Shown here piece after piece: positions 1 to 6,431 of a DNA stretch of 12,962 nucleotides (the first letter of the stretch is position 1; each line of letters starts with the position of its first letter). A program made the translations under genes and the position numbers. Under the pieces are notes generated by a model. That model saw only the letters and a list, made by a program, of their open reading frames with translations. It did not search any database and had not been told where the DNA came from. The stretch is from Promethearchaeota archaeon (GTDB taxonomy: Archaea > Asgardarchaeota > Lokiarchaeia > Sigynarchaeales > SOKP01), in assembly GCA_030620005.1 (NCBI GenBank), contig JAUXAJ010000131.1, forward strand, positions 1 to 12,962, in the 5' to 3' direction.

Positions 1-47
1 GTCGTTTTTTCCGTTTAATTTTGTAAGTACAATTTTTTTAATATTAA

Positions 48-55
48 TTTTATAT
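48..55 (+). promoter_or_regulatory. TATA-box candidate for hisA
   Basis: TTTTATAT lies about 60 bp before the hisA start preferred here, which would leave a leader of roughly 30 nt. An upstream in-frame ATG at 54 falls inside this element, which argues against it being the start. This is a pattern match only. Confidence 0.35.
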
Positions 56-110
56 GGAATCGGCAAATATAGTTTGTATCAAAAATCAGACAAGAAAGAG
101 AGCTAAAGAA

Positions 111-830
111 ATGGAAATAATACCGGCTATTGATATTAGCAAAGGCAGATGTGTTCGGTTGTATAAAGGAAAGAAAGGAACCGAAACCGTATATTTTGAA
201 AACCCCCTCGAAGCCCTAGATTTTTGGATCAATAAAGGCGCTAAAAGATTGCATTTTGTTGATTTAGACGGAGCCTGGGGTTCAGACAGGAATAAACAAT
301 TATTAAAGGAGATGGTTGAAAAGGCTTCTGAAAAAGTCAAAGTGCAAATTGGAGGAGGCATCAGGAGCGTCGATGCGGCCGTTGAAATTATTAAAAAAGG
401 TGCTGATCGGGTAATTTTGGGAACTTTAGCAGTAAATCATCCTGATTTGATAAAGGACTTGGCAAACAAAATTGGATCTAACCGAATAATTGTTGCACTG
501 GATTATAAAGACGGAAAAATTGCTACTCATGGATGGACAGAACAAACAAATAAGGATCCTTTTACTTTTGGTAAAAACATTGCGAAATTAGGTGCGGGAT
601 ATATTTTATTCTCTTCAGTCGAAGCTGATGGAACATTTACCGGTCCAGACATGAACAACATTAAAAAAATGGTTGATGCCGTGACCATTCCAATTTATGC
701 AGCAGGGGGCGTTAGAAACGAAGAGGATATTAGAAACTTGAAGAAAGTCGGAGTCCACGGAGTCATCGTTGGAAAAGCGTTTTACGAGAAAAAAATTCCT
801 TTTTCAATAATTGAAGATCCTCAATTTTAG
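111..830 (+). CDS. hisA: HisA, phosphoribosylformimino-AICAR ribotide isomerase
   Basis: This enzyme catalyses the fourth step of histidine biosynthesis, an Amadori rearrangement of ProFAR to PRFAR in the cytoplasm. The 239 residues match the usual family length of about 240 and form a single (beta/alpha)8 barrel. The protein opens with MEIIPAIDISKGRCVRLYKG, the HisA signature carrying the first catalytic Asp (D8). The second catalytic Asp is D131 in VALDYKDG. Phosphate-binding glycines are seen at 81-83 (GGG), 199-200 (AAGGV) and near 217-221 (GVIVGK). The ADGT segment at 172-175 is also typical. The start at 111 is chosen because it places the signature at residue 1; an upstream in-frame ATG at 54 would add 19 unconserved residues and overlaps the likely TATA box. 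HisF is unlikely because it begins CLDV rather than PAID. The position normally held by Thr before the ADG segment (Thr164 in Thermotoga HisA) appears to be Ser168. No other his genes are in the window. Confidence 0.95.
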   Translation: MEIIPAIDISKGRCVRLYKGKKGTETVYFENPLEALDFWINKGAKRLHFVDLDGAWGSDRNKQLLKEMVEKASEKVKVQIGGGIRSVDAAVEIIKKGADRVILGTLAVNHPDLIKDLANKIGSNRIIVALDYKDGKIATHGWTEQTNKDPFTFGKNIAKLGAGYILFSSVEADGTFTGPDMNNIKKMVDAVTIPIYAAGGVRNEEDIRNLKKVGVHGVIVGKAFYEKKIPFSIIEDPQF

Positions 831-868
831 GAATACTGGTAAATTGTTTAATCGAAAAGATTTGCGAA

Positions 869-1015
869 TAATCTGGACATCCCTGGACATCCCCTCTACA
901 ACGTGATAGATCGGCAATGGACGATTGCAACTGCTCCAAGATACAATATAAACGAAAGAATTATAAATGTGTGGAAGATGTAAATATTTCAATAATTTTT
1001 ATAATGTCCAGATTA
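869..1015. repeat. 12-bp inverted repeat with wide spacing
   Basis: TAATCTGGACAT at 869-880 is exactly complementary to ATGTCCAGATTA at 1004-1015, 123 bp apart. Next to the left arm, TGGACATCCC occurs twice in tandem (874-883 and 884-893). The arms could close a structured RNA or be remnants of a small mobile element; nothing else identifies it. Confidence 0.35.
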
Positions 1016-1042
1016 GTAAAAGATTTTAAAAACTATGAATAA
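917..1042 (+). CDS. Possible small protein, 41 residues, unknown
   Basis: This ATG-started frame encodes 41 residues. It has a Cys-x-Cys pair near the N-terminus (C4, C6), a third Cys at 18, a basic middle and a short hydrophobic run (ISIIFIM, 24-30). A GTGAT, partly matching a Shine-Dalgarno sequence, precedes the ATG by about eight bases. The frame is open back to a TAA at 869. No family is recognised. The opposite strand is also open here (804-992), so coding is uncertain. A 12-bp inverted repeat (869-880 and 1004-1015) spans part of it. The rest of the 831-1190 gap is AT-rich and shows only the promoter of the next gene. Confidence 0.2.
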   Translation: MDDCNCSKIQYKRKNYKCVEDVNISIIFIMSRLVKDFKNYE

Positions 1043-1143
1043 CCCTAAATAAATTAAGATTATAATATTTTTTATATTCTATCAGTAGTTTCAATATTAA
1101 ACCATAATTCTACTATTCTTAAGAGAATTTAAAAGAGTTAAAC

Positions 1144-1164
1144 AATATATTTAACATGAGTTAA
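1144..1164 (+). promoter_or_regulatory. TATA-like element and adjoining inverted repeat
   Basis: AATATATTT at 1144-1152 lies about 40 bp before the ATG at 1191, a reasonable archaeal promoter position. It overlaps the inverted repeat TTAAC-ATGA-GTTAA at 1151-1164, which could be an operator. A second small inverted repeat, ATTCT-TAAG-AGAAT, is at 1115-1128. These are weak, pattern-based calls. Confidence 0.3.
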
Positions 1165-1190
1165 ATTATTATTCAAGATTAATTCCAAAA

Positions 1191-1904
1191 ATGCAAGAAT
1201 ATTTCATTATCTTTTTACCAGCTTTTATATTAGGCATGTTGCATACTTTTATCCCTTGCGAGGATAAGGCGATTTTATTCTTTTGGTCATTAGGAATCGC
1301 TAAGGAGGCTAAGAAAAGTGTTTTTATCTTGGCATTATATGGTCTTGGATTAATGACAGCTAATTTAATAATAGCTTCAGGTACAATATTAATTAGTCTA
1401 ATTCCAAGAATAATTCTCCCTAATTTAATCTTTGATCCTCATTTAATTAATTTTTTCGGATCATTGACATCCATGTTCGCTTCGACTTTTTTCTTGTTCT
1501 TCATAACGCGCAGAGATTACATGCCTCATTCGAAATCAAAAGAAATTCATGCAATACAAGAGTTTAATTGGGCAAGAAAGAGGACACCATATCTTCTTGG
1601 TATTTTAGCAGGTTTTCCACCGTGCGTTTTTGAATTGTTAATTTATTCACAGTGCTTAGTATTAAGTTTGAGCTATGGGTTTTTACAAGGGTTTTTAATA
1701 GTTTTATATTTTTCTCTAGGAACTTTCATTGGTTTATTTCCATTAGCCTTCGCAAAACAGGGCGCTTCTCACATCATAGGAAAGGAAAGTAAACAAAAGA
1801 ATAGAATTTTCTTTTTAATGATTTTACTCATAATAAGTTTTAACACAATAATAATGGTTTTAAGTTTTCTAAGGATTCCTATTTTCCCTGTTGGAAATTT
1901 GTGA
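1191..1904 (+). CDS. TauE/SafE- or DsbD-like multi-spanning membrane protein
   Basis: This 237-residue integral membrane protein has about six hydrophobic spans (roughly 3-22, 44-63, 85-106, 134-152, 163-187 and 205-226). Two half-domains each carry a Pro-Cys motif: GMLHTFIPCE (P22-C23) and LAGFPPCVFE (P144-C145). This repeated LG..H...PC / G...PPC layout is typical of the DsbD transmembrane, SafE and NicO/RcnA-like superfamily, whose members move electrons across the membrane by a Cys pair or transport metals or sulfur anions. His18 just before the first PC motif recalls the RcnA-like metal site, but the acidic residues of that family are not seen. A thiol-redox role is possible; the substrate cannot be told from sequence. 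There is no clear Shine-Dalgarno site. The frame continues openly after the TGA for 49 codons to a TAG at 2052-2054 (see findings). Confidence 0.65.
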   Translation: MQEYFIIFLPAFILGMLHTFIPCEDKAILFFWSLGIAKEAKKSVFILALYGLGLMTANLIIASGTILISLIPRIILPNLIFDPHLINFFGSLTSMFASTFFLFFITRRDYMPHSKSKEIHAIQEFNWARKRTPYLLGILAGFPPCVFELLIYSQCLVLSLSYGFLQGFLIVLYFSLGTFIGLFPLAFAKQGASHIIGKESKQKNRIFFLMILLIISFNTIIMVLSFLRIPIFPVGNL

Positions 1905-1936
1905 AAAACTGGGAAGGCTTATCCGGTCTGTCAAGA

Positions 1937-1970
1937 TGATGAAAGCGATATAAAGTTATATCTTTCGTCA
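1937..1970 (+). terminator. Strong hairpin just after the membrane-protein stop
   Basis: GATGAAAG at 1938-1945 pairs with CTTTCGTC at 1962-1969. ATATAA at 1948-1953 pairs with TTATAT at 1956-1961 across a two-base AG loop, with only CG bulged. T1937-A1970 extends the stem to about 15 pairs. It begins 33 bp after the TGA and is followed by A-rich rather than U-rich sequence, so it is not a classic terminator. It could stabilise the 3' end, or be a recoding element if the frame is read through. Confidence 0.4.
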
Positions 1971-2020
1971 ATATATTTAAAAAAAGATAAGATAAGTTCA
2001 TTTAATTTACAAAAATATTT

Positions 2021-2189
2021 AAAAAACAATTATTGGACTAAAAAAATTTTATAGTTTGAATTTTATATTAATTAATATAGATATTAAAAAAAATTAATTA
2101 TCATTATTATTTTAAATATCATGACATGTCTATTCTGTGATTCAGAAAAAATAGATTTTACATGCGAAAAATGTCAAAGTAGTTTTTGT
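2021..2189 (+). repeat. Direct repeat copy 1: upstream region plus first 23 codons of the UFL1-like gene
   Basis: This segment matches 3749-3921. The upstream part (2021-2120) aligns with a few substitutions and a net 4-bp gap. The coding part (2121-2189) differs at one synonymous base, TGT versus TGC. Homology starts at AAAAAACAATTATTGGACTA and ends abruptly at 2189/3921. The two copies bracket the minus-strand cassette. A promoter carried here would point into the 3' end of that cassette and could give antisense transcripts. Confidence 0.9.
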
Positions 2190-2210
2190 GTTTATCTGGT
2201 AAAGCAGTGA
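2121..2210 (+). pseudogene. Truncated 5' copy of the UFL1-like gene
   Basis: The frame begins MTCLFCDSEKIDFTCEKC, as in the full gene at 3853, and is identical through residue 23. It then runs into six unrelated codons and a TGA (29 residues in all). It retains the first four zinc-ligand cysteines of the AN1-like finger but loses the His/Cys half. It is most simply a by-product of the duplication flanking the cassette. Near-perfect conservation of the coding part suggests the event is recent, or that the copies are being homogenised. Confidence 0.75.
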
Positions 2211-2244
2211 CTTAAGAATACATAATCTCCTTAAAGCTTATATA

Positions 2245-2667
2245 TTAATACCCTAATACATAGTCATATTCCGTGAGTATAGAATTGTCGGAAAACTTAA
2301 AATCGAGTTCTTTAAGATGGTTTAACAATTCTTTCTCGCCAATAAAGGATACACCTTTTCTTATATAGCATTCTCTATCCAAGGATTTATCAACTTCGCT
2401 ACTATCTAAACCTGAAAGTTTAATTAAAGAATTTAAATTCACTTTATCACCTTCAGTTATTTTCTTGTCTATTTCTAAGAAATCTGTAGAAAACCTTAAA
2501 AGGAGATTGTACCCACCCTGCACACCAAAAAGGTCTCCACTCTTTAATTTTACGACCCCATCAACAAAATAATAGGCAACACCATAAACCTCACTAAATT
2601 TTTTTAGGAAATCTATGATGTTATGATAATCCGAATCCGATTTCAGATGATATAACCATATAATCAT
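2245..2667 (-). CDS. Unknown 140-residue protein, second gene of the inserted cassette
   Basis: No family is recognised. The protein is soluble-looking, with an aromatic, mixed alpha/beta N-terminal half and a C-terminal half (about 90-130) of short helices that could be a winged-helix fold. The frame is open as far as an ATG at 2817, but that would overlap the nuclease by 125 bp and translate its shadow. The ATG at 2667 is preferred because it follows the nuclease stop by 25 bp and a perfect TTTAAATA box is centred about 26 bp before it, which would give a leaderless transcript. It may be regulatory or a partner of the upstream nuclease; this is inference from position only. Confidence 0.55.
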   Translation of the reverse strand: MIIWLYHLKSDSDYHNIIDFLKKFSEVYGVAYYFVDGVVKLKSGDLFGVQGGYNLLLRFSTDFLEIDKKITEGDKVNLNSLIKLSGLDSSEVDKSLDRECYIRKGVSFIGEKELLNHLKELDFKFSDNSILTEYDYVLGY

Positions 2668-2689
2668 ATTAATAAGAAGTAAATTCAAG

Positions 2690-2697
2690 TATTTAAA
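2690..2697 (-). promoter_or_regulatory. TATA box overlapping the nuclease stop codon
   Basis: On the minus strand TTTAAATA sits about 26 bp before the ATG at 2667, the spacing expected for a leaderless archaeal mRNA. The TAA stop of the nuclease (2695-2693) lies inside it. The downstream gene may therefore have its own promoter as well as possible read-through from the nuclease. Confidence 0.45.
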
Positions 2698-3583
2698 TTT
2701 TACTACCGTATGCAATAATTCTCCAATCAGACACTTCTTTGTAAGAAATAGAGATGCCTGTTTGTCCCTTAAAATCCTTTGCAATAAATTCAAATCTGTC
2801 TTTAGGGTCCATATCATAGTTTACTTTAATCAAATAATAGTCTTCTTTATTTAATTCATTGAACAATTTTACTTTTTGTTCATCCCTTTCAAGCAATTCA
2901 AGCCACTCTTTTTTTGTAGCTCTGTATCCAGACATTCCATAAAGTGCCCTAAATCCAATCTTTGGATCCGGGTCGTGTTGCTCGCCTTGGTATTCTATAG
3001 CTAATTTAATTTCTCTACCTCCTATACCTCCTATCTTTAAAACTACAAACATATCTACGTGAACATTCTGATGAGTTAATTGCGAATATTTTTTTTGGTA
3101 CAATATTTTTTTTGGTACAAAATTATCCAACGGATAGCGTGAATGAAAAATCTCCCCAGATTTTAAATGTCTTTTAAATAGATATTTGAAAATTTTATAG
3201 GTAATATACTCGTTTCTATGAGATGCACATACGGGACAATAAGATCTTCCATTTCTAATATTCACGTATAAGTTATCAAAAATCTCCCCGCACGCCTCAT
3301 CTTTATGCTTCCACCTTAATTTGATATTAACTAAGCTTTTACCAGGATGATTCTTCAAAAATCTTTCAGCTAATTCGTTAAACTCAGATTTAGTTAATGG
3401 TTTATTTGGATCTTTGAATGAAACTAAATCTAAACCCCTTGCTTGACCAACACCAAAAACATCGTCGAACGATAATTGACGTCTCTTATTTACACACTGA
3501 AGACAACCGTACTTCTTTAGCGAATTAATCTTTTTTGGAAAAAAAAGAATTAAGACTTTTGTCTTGCCTTCTTTAGCAGACAT
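2693..3583 (-). CDS. Zinc-ribbon PD-(D/E)XK nuclease
   Basis: This 296-residue protein is probably a DNA endonuclease. Zinc-ligand candidates are C27/C30, then H93/C98 and C116/C119 (YCPVCA), resembling treble-clef or zinc-ribbon repeats of the W.H....C.....NIR.G..CP.C type. The C-terminal half resembles Vsr- and DUF559-like restriction folds: D177 in VHVDMF, then AIEYQGEQHD (E197, Q199, H203), then ERDEQKVKLFNE with D234 and K237. The E-x-Q version of the E-x-K motif is common in this group. Such proteins occur in Asgard archaea, large viruses and phages, often as mobile or homing-type nucleases; that comparison is from memory. The N-terminus appears short for the family, because C27/C30 lacks an obvious partner pair upstream, so the gene may be 5'-truncated. 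A stop lies two codons upstream of the ATG at 3583. It is the first gene of a cassette bracketed by a direct repeat. Confidence 0.7.
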   Translation of the reverse strand: MSAKEGKTKVLILFFPKKINSLKKYGCLQCVNKRRQLSFDDVFGVGQARGLDLVSFKDPNKPLTKSEFNELAERFLKNHPGKSLVNIKLRWKHKDEACGEIFDNLYVNIRNGRSYCPVCASHRNEYITYKIFKYLFKRHLKSGEIFHSRYPLDNFVPKKILYQKKYSQLTHQNVHVDMFVVLKIGGIGGREIKLAIEYQGEQHDPDPKIGFRALYGMSGYRATKKEWLELLERDEQKVKLFNELNKEDYYLIKVNYDMDPKDRFEFIAKDFKGQTGISISYKEVSDWRIIAYGSKI

Positions 3584-3602
3584 TTTTTAGCGCGTTTCGA
3601 TT

Positions 3603-3637
3603 TTGTATCCTTAGTATGCTCCCTCAACAGGATACAA
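3603..3637. repeat. 8-bp inverted repeat upstream of the nuclease
   Basis: TTGTATCC at 3603-3610 and GGATACAA at 3630-3637 are perfect complements around a 19-base loop, 20 to 54 bp before the nuclease ATG. It could be an operator, an RNA hairpin or a trace of an element end. The surrounding 3601-3720 stretch is about 40% G+C by hand count, higher than its AT-rich neighbours. Confidence 0.4.
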
Positions 3638-3719
3638 CGCGGATCACGAGATCGTTAAAATAATGACTCGCGAACACCTTTTTTATGACTGTAACGATTG
3701 CGATTCTGAAGTAACCTAG
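3615..3719 (+). pseudogene. Possible gene-end remnant
   Basis: A 34-codon frame open from 3615 to a TAG at 3717-3719 reads like real protein: it contains TGYNADHEIVKIM and ends with a Cys-x-x-Cys pair (CNDCDSEVT). Its G+C content is higher than the flanks. It has an internal ATG at 3663 but no good start context, and the opposite strand is partly open too. It could be the tail of a gene cut off when the cassette arrived, or chance. Confidence 0.2.
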
Positions 3720-3748
3720 TTATTGCCAATTAGAAAATCTAAGGCAAC

Positions 3749-3921
3749 AAAAAACAATTATTGGACTACAATGCAAAAATATTATAGTTTAAATTTTATA
3801 TTAATTAATATAGAAAATAAAAAAATTAATTATTATTATTATTTTAAATATCATGACATGTCTATTCTGTGATTCAGAAAAAATAGATTTTACATGCGAA
3901 AAATGCCAAAGTAGTTTTTGT
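3749..3921 (+). repeat. Direct repeat copy 2, at the 5' end of the intact UFL1-like gene
   Basis: Partner of 2021-2189. It contains TTATATTAATTAATATAG (3799-3816), a TATA-like stretch about 45 bp before the ATG, and the first 23 codons of the gene. This copy continues into the full reading frame, so it is likely the original or the functional one. Confidence 0.9.
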
Positions 3922-6216
3922 CTGCAACACATGGCATCTACAGAGACTTGGGAATGCAAGAGACACGGTGTCGTCTATTCAAAAGCTAAAGCTGCCGAAA
4001 ATAACTATAAATGCACTATTGTAGAAAATAGTTCTTGCCCTGAATGTAAATCATCCTTGAGGTTGGAAAGATTATCTTCAGGACAATTTTATTTTGAATG
4101 CATCAATCCAAGTTGCGCTTGGAATTCGTATTTAAAAACGCCTGGTTTATTTTTTCCTTCGAAAGAGCAATTAACACGAGAAGGAAATAGATTTGGACTT
4201 ATTAGGGGGCTTAAATTATGTGGAAAAAAATTAAAGGGCATTTCGGGAAGAGAGATTTGTCCTAAATGCTTTATAGACCTATTAAAAAGGAGCCCTATTA
4301 CCAATTTCTCAACGGTAATGAATACTCTCTTCATTTCGGCAGAACAGATGATAAAACTAATTGAAAAATACATTGCTGAAGAACGCATCTATGGAATAAT
4401 TGATCAAAGAAATCAAATGTTTTATTATATATCTTCAGATCTTCGGGAGAAAATCCTCTCAAATTTTTACGAAGAAGGCATAATAAAGGTAGCGGACTTA
4501 GGGATAATATTAGACATGAGTTCGGATGTTGCTGTTAAAGTTATTTACAAGCTGATCAACCAATTCCAAATTAAAGGCTCTTTCTCTCAAGATAAAAAGA
4601 CTTATTTCACTCAAAAATATATTAGCTCAACTTTAATAAAAAAAATTAACAAGAGTGGCAGGAATAACTTGAAAAATCTTGCTAAGGGATATGCTTTGCC
4701 TGAAGACCTTATAAAATCATTTTGCGTTAATTTAATGCGAACAAAAGCAATTAACGGATTCTTTGCCAATCGAGGAAAGGAAATAATAACATCTGTTCAA
4801 ATTTTTAAAGAAATAAAGGAGTTTTCCGCAAAAACAGGCTTATTTGAACTTTCTATGCTTGCTCAAAATTTAAAAATTGCGGTTGAACTGGCAAGAAAAA
4901 GCCTTTACGATTTAATCAAGAAAGGAGAAATTCACGGAATTTTTACTCAAAGAAGGGAGTTCATGACAAATACTCATTTTCAATCTAAAATTAAAGAGCT
5001 AGCTAGAGCGTACAGGACAATGCCGTTAAAAGAACTCTCTAATAGGCTAGGCGTCACGGAATCAAGCGTTGAGGAATTTTTGGCGGTCTTAATTGGTAGA
5101 GGTGAAATAGACGGATATATTGACATGGCAAAAAGGTTATTTGTAGCGTATAGCGTGGCGAGAGCACCTCAAGTAGCTACTCGTGCTACACATGGAATTA
5201 CCGAACTTGAAGGCGACGATAAAATTGAAGTCTTAAGAGATTACGACTTCATCGGAGGGCAGCTCCACTTCAAAGTCGTGGTGAAGAATCACGGCAAAAT
5301 GACAATAAATAATATTAAAGTAGTGTTAGACGTTCCAACAAGCTACAATGTGAAAGATCCCATGATAAATATTCCAGTTATCGAAAGTGGAAATTCTCGT
5401 GGTGTGGATTTCTATTTAGAACCTAGAGAATGTGGAATATCCAACATTGGAGGAACAGTGATCTATAAAAACGCAAAAGGAGAATCTCGCACAATTAATA
5501 TTAGAAAAAAGGAAGCGCAAATTAAATGTCCTTTAGTATGTACATCAATGGACACCATAGAGGACTGCCAATTAGCAATTCAAACCCTTCCAAACGACGC
5601 TCGAGCGTTTTTAATAGCGGATTTAGACCCCCGATTGGCGTTTAGATCAGGAATTCGAACCGTAAAAAATTTTGAGACGACAATGGTTACTTCTCATGAA
5701 GGTACAGACACGGAGAAATTGTACGAAGCCGAAGCGTGGTTCTGCTCAGAAGCCAAAGTGACTGGTGGACGTATAATAACAAGAATATACGTCTCTGAAG
5801 CAAACCAGTCGTTAGAGGTTCGAGTTTGGTGCGCCAACCCAGGACAATTGACCGGATTTTTAGCAAAAATAATAGAAATGCTTTTTGAACAGATAAATAT
5901 CATCCGAAAGATCAAAGCTGACGAGAGGGAAAAAACGCTTGATGTCATGAGTATCACTCAGAACTTAGCAGAGATTTCAGATTATTGCATGCTACGATGG
6001 AAGGCTCAAAACATTAGAAACAAATTACACGATACTTTCGTCCAGTTAAGAAGATTATTGGGGGAAAATGAACCAGTTTTAGGACGTTTGGAATTCTGGC
6101 TTACAAATTTAAACAAATACGGAAAGGACGATAAAATTAGCGATGAAGACGCAGACAAGCTCGTTAATGACGTCGAAAGTTTCAAAAACACATTGGCTCG
6201 GTCGATCAAGTTATAG
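3853..6216 (+). CDS. UFL1-like protein with AN1-like zinc finger and appendage-like beta-sandwich
   Basis: This is a 787-residue multidomain protein. Residues 3-38 (C3, C6, C15, C18, C23, H26, C34, H38) resemble an AN1 or B-box zinc finger. Residues 62-88 (CPEC...C83...C88) resemble a zinc ribbon, and further cysteines lie at 123, 136 and 139. Residues about 150-432 are tandem winged helices whose order and spacing resemble the N-terminal part of the human UFM1 ligase UFL1, for example KLIEKYIAEERIYGIID followed by YYISSDLREKIL. Residues about 455-553 form an Ig-like beta-sandwich (HFKVVVKNHGKMTINNIKV) resembling CARDB or adaptin/coatomer ear domains. Residues about 560-680 are alpha/beta, and 690-787 are helical and possibly coiled coil. 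UFL1-type proteins have been reported in Asgard archaea. A scaffold or ligase role in ubiquitin- or UFM1-like modification is inferred; no catalytic residue is visible, as UFL1 itself lacks one. No E1, E2 or modifier gene is in the window. Confidence 0.6.
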   Translation: MTCLFCDSEKIDFTCEKCQSSFCLQHMASTETWECKRHGVVYSKAKAAENNYKCTIVENSSCPECKSSLRLERLSSGQFYFECINPSCAWNSYLKTPGLFFPSKEQLTREGNRFGLIRGLKLCGKKLKGISGREICPKCFIDLLKRSPITNFSTVMNTLFISAEQMIKLIEKYIAEERIYGIIDQRNQMFYYISSDLREKILSNFYEEGIIKVADLGIILDMSSDVAVKVIYKLINQFQIKGSFSQDKKTYFTQKYISSTLIKKINKSGRNNLKNLAKGYALPEDLIKSFCVNLMRTKAINGFFANRGKEIITSVQIFKEIKEFSAKTGLFELSMLAQNLKIAVELARKSLYDLIKKGEIHGIFTQRREFMTNTHFQSKIKELARAYRTMPLKELSNRLGVTESSVEEFLAVLIGRGEIDGYIDMAKRLFVAYSVARAPQVATRATHGITELEGDDKIEVLRDYDFIGGQLHFKVVVKNHGKMTINNIKVVLDVPTSYNVKDPMINIPVIESGNSRGVDFYLEPRECGISNIGGTVIYKNAKGESRTINIRKKEAQIKCPLVCTSMDTIEDCQLAIQTLPNDARAFLIADLDPRLAFRSGIRTVKNFETTMVTSHEGTDTEKLYEAEAWFCSEAKVTGGRIITRIYVSEANQSLEVRVWCANPGQLTGFLAKIIEMLFEQINIIRKIKADEREKTLDVMSITQNLAEISDYCMLRWKAQNIRNKLHDTFVQLRRLLGENEPVLGRLEFWLTNLNKYGKDDKISDEDADKLVNDVESFKNTLARSIKL

Positions 6217-6431
6217 ATTTTATTAAAAGCGCAAAAACTTAAAAAACCACGGTTAGAATTTCAAGAATTTTTTTATTAGAAATTGGACTATTGAAGTTTT
6301 AAAAAGTTTAATGAAATAAAGTTAATTAATCAAGACTATTACTGATTTTTTTCTACATGAAAAAAATTAAATACTTGATTATCAATTAATAAATATATAA
6401 AGAAATAAATAAAAGAGTTAGGTGGATAAAT
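6217..6431. other. AT-rich intergenic region before the RHH gene
   Basis: No gene is seen. It holds the 3' flank of the UFL1-like gene and, near its end, the promoter of the ribbon-helix-helix gene. The 9-mer ATTGGACTA at 6282-6290 is shared with both copies of the direct repeat, but the match does not extend. Confidence 0.5.
6391..6424 (+). promoter_or_regulatory. TATA box and Shine-Dalgarno site of the RHH gene
   Basis: AAATATATAAAG at 6391-6402 is a good TATA candidate. AGGTG at 6420-6424 is a Shine-Dalgarno match ending 7 nt before an in-frame ATA at 6432. Together they place translation initiation near 6432 rather than at the ATG at 6549, which has no comparable signals. Confidence 0.45.

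Noticed and set aside
54..110. Upstream ATG giving a 258-residue HisA
   Set aside because: It adds 19 unconserved residues before the family signature, and the ATG lies inside the likely TATA box.
804..992. Minus-strand 62-codon frame overlapping the end of hisA
   Set aside because: It has no recognisable features and no start signals, and it overlaps hisA; treated as chance.
1902..1904. General reassignment of TGA to tryptophan
   Set aside because: TGG is used for Trp throughout, and aCPSF1 ends at a TGA exactly where the family normally ends.
2668..2817. Longer start for the second cassette gene
   Set aside because: It would read 125 bp of the nuclease gene in another frame, and a promoter is placed for the ATG at 2667.
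6282..6290. Third copy of the direct repeat
   Set aside because: Only the 9-mer ATTGGACTA is shared and the match does not extend.
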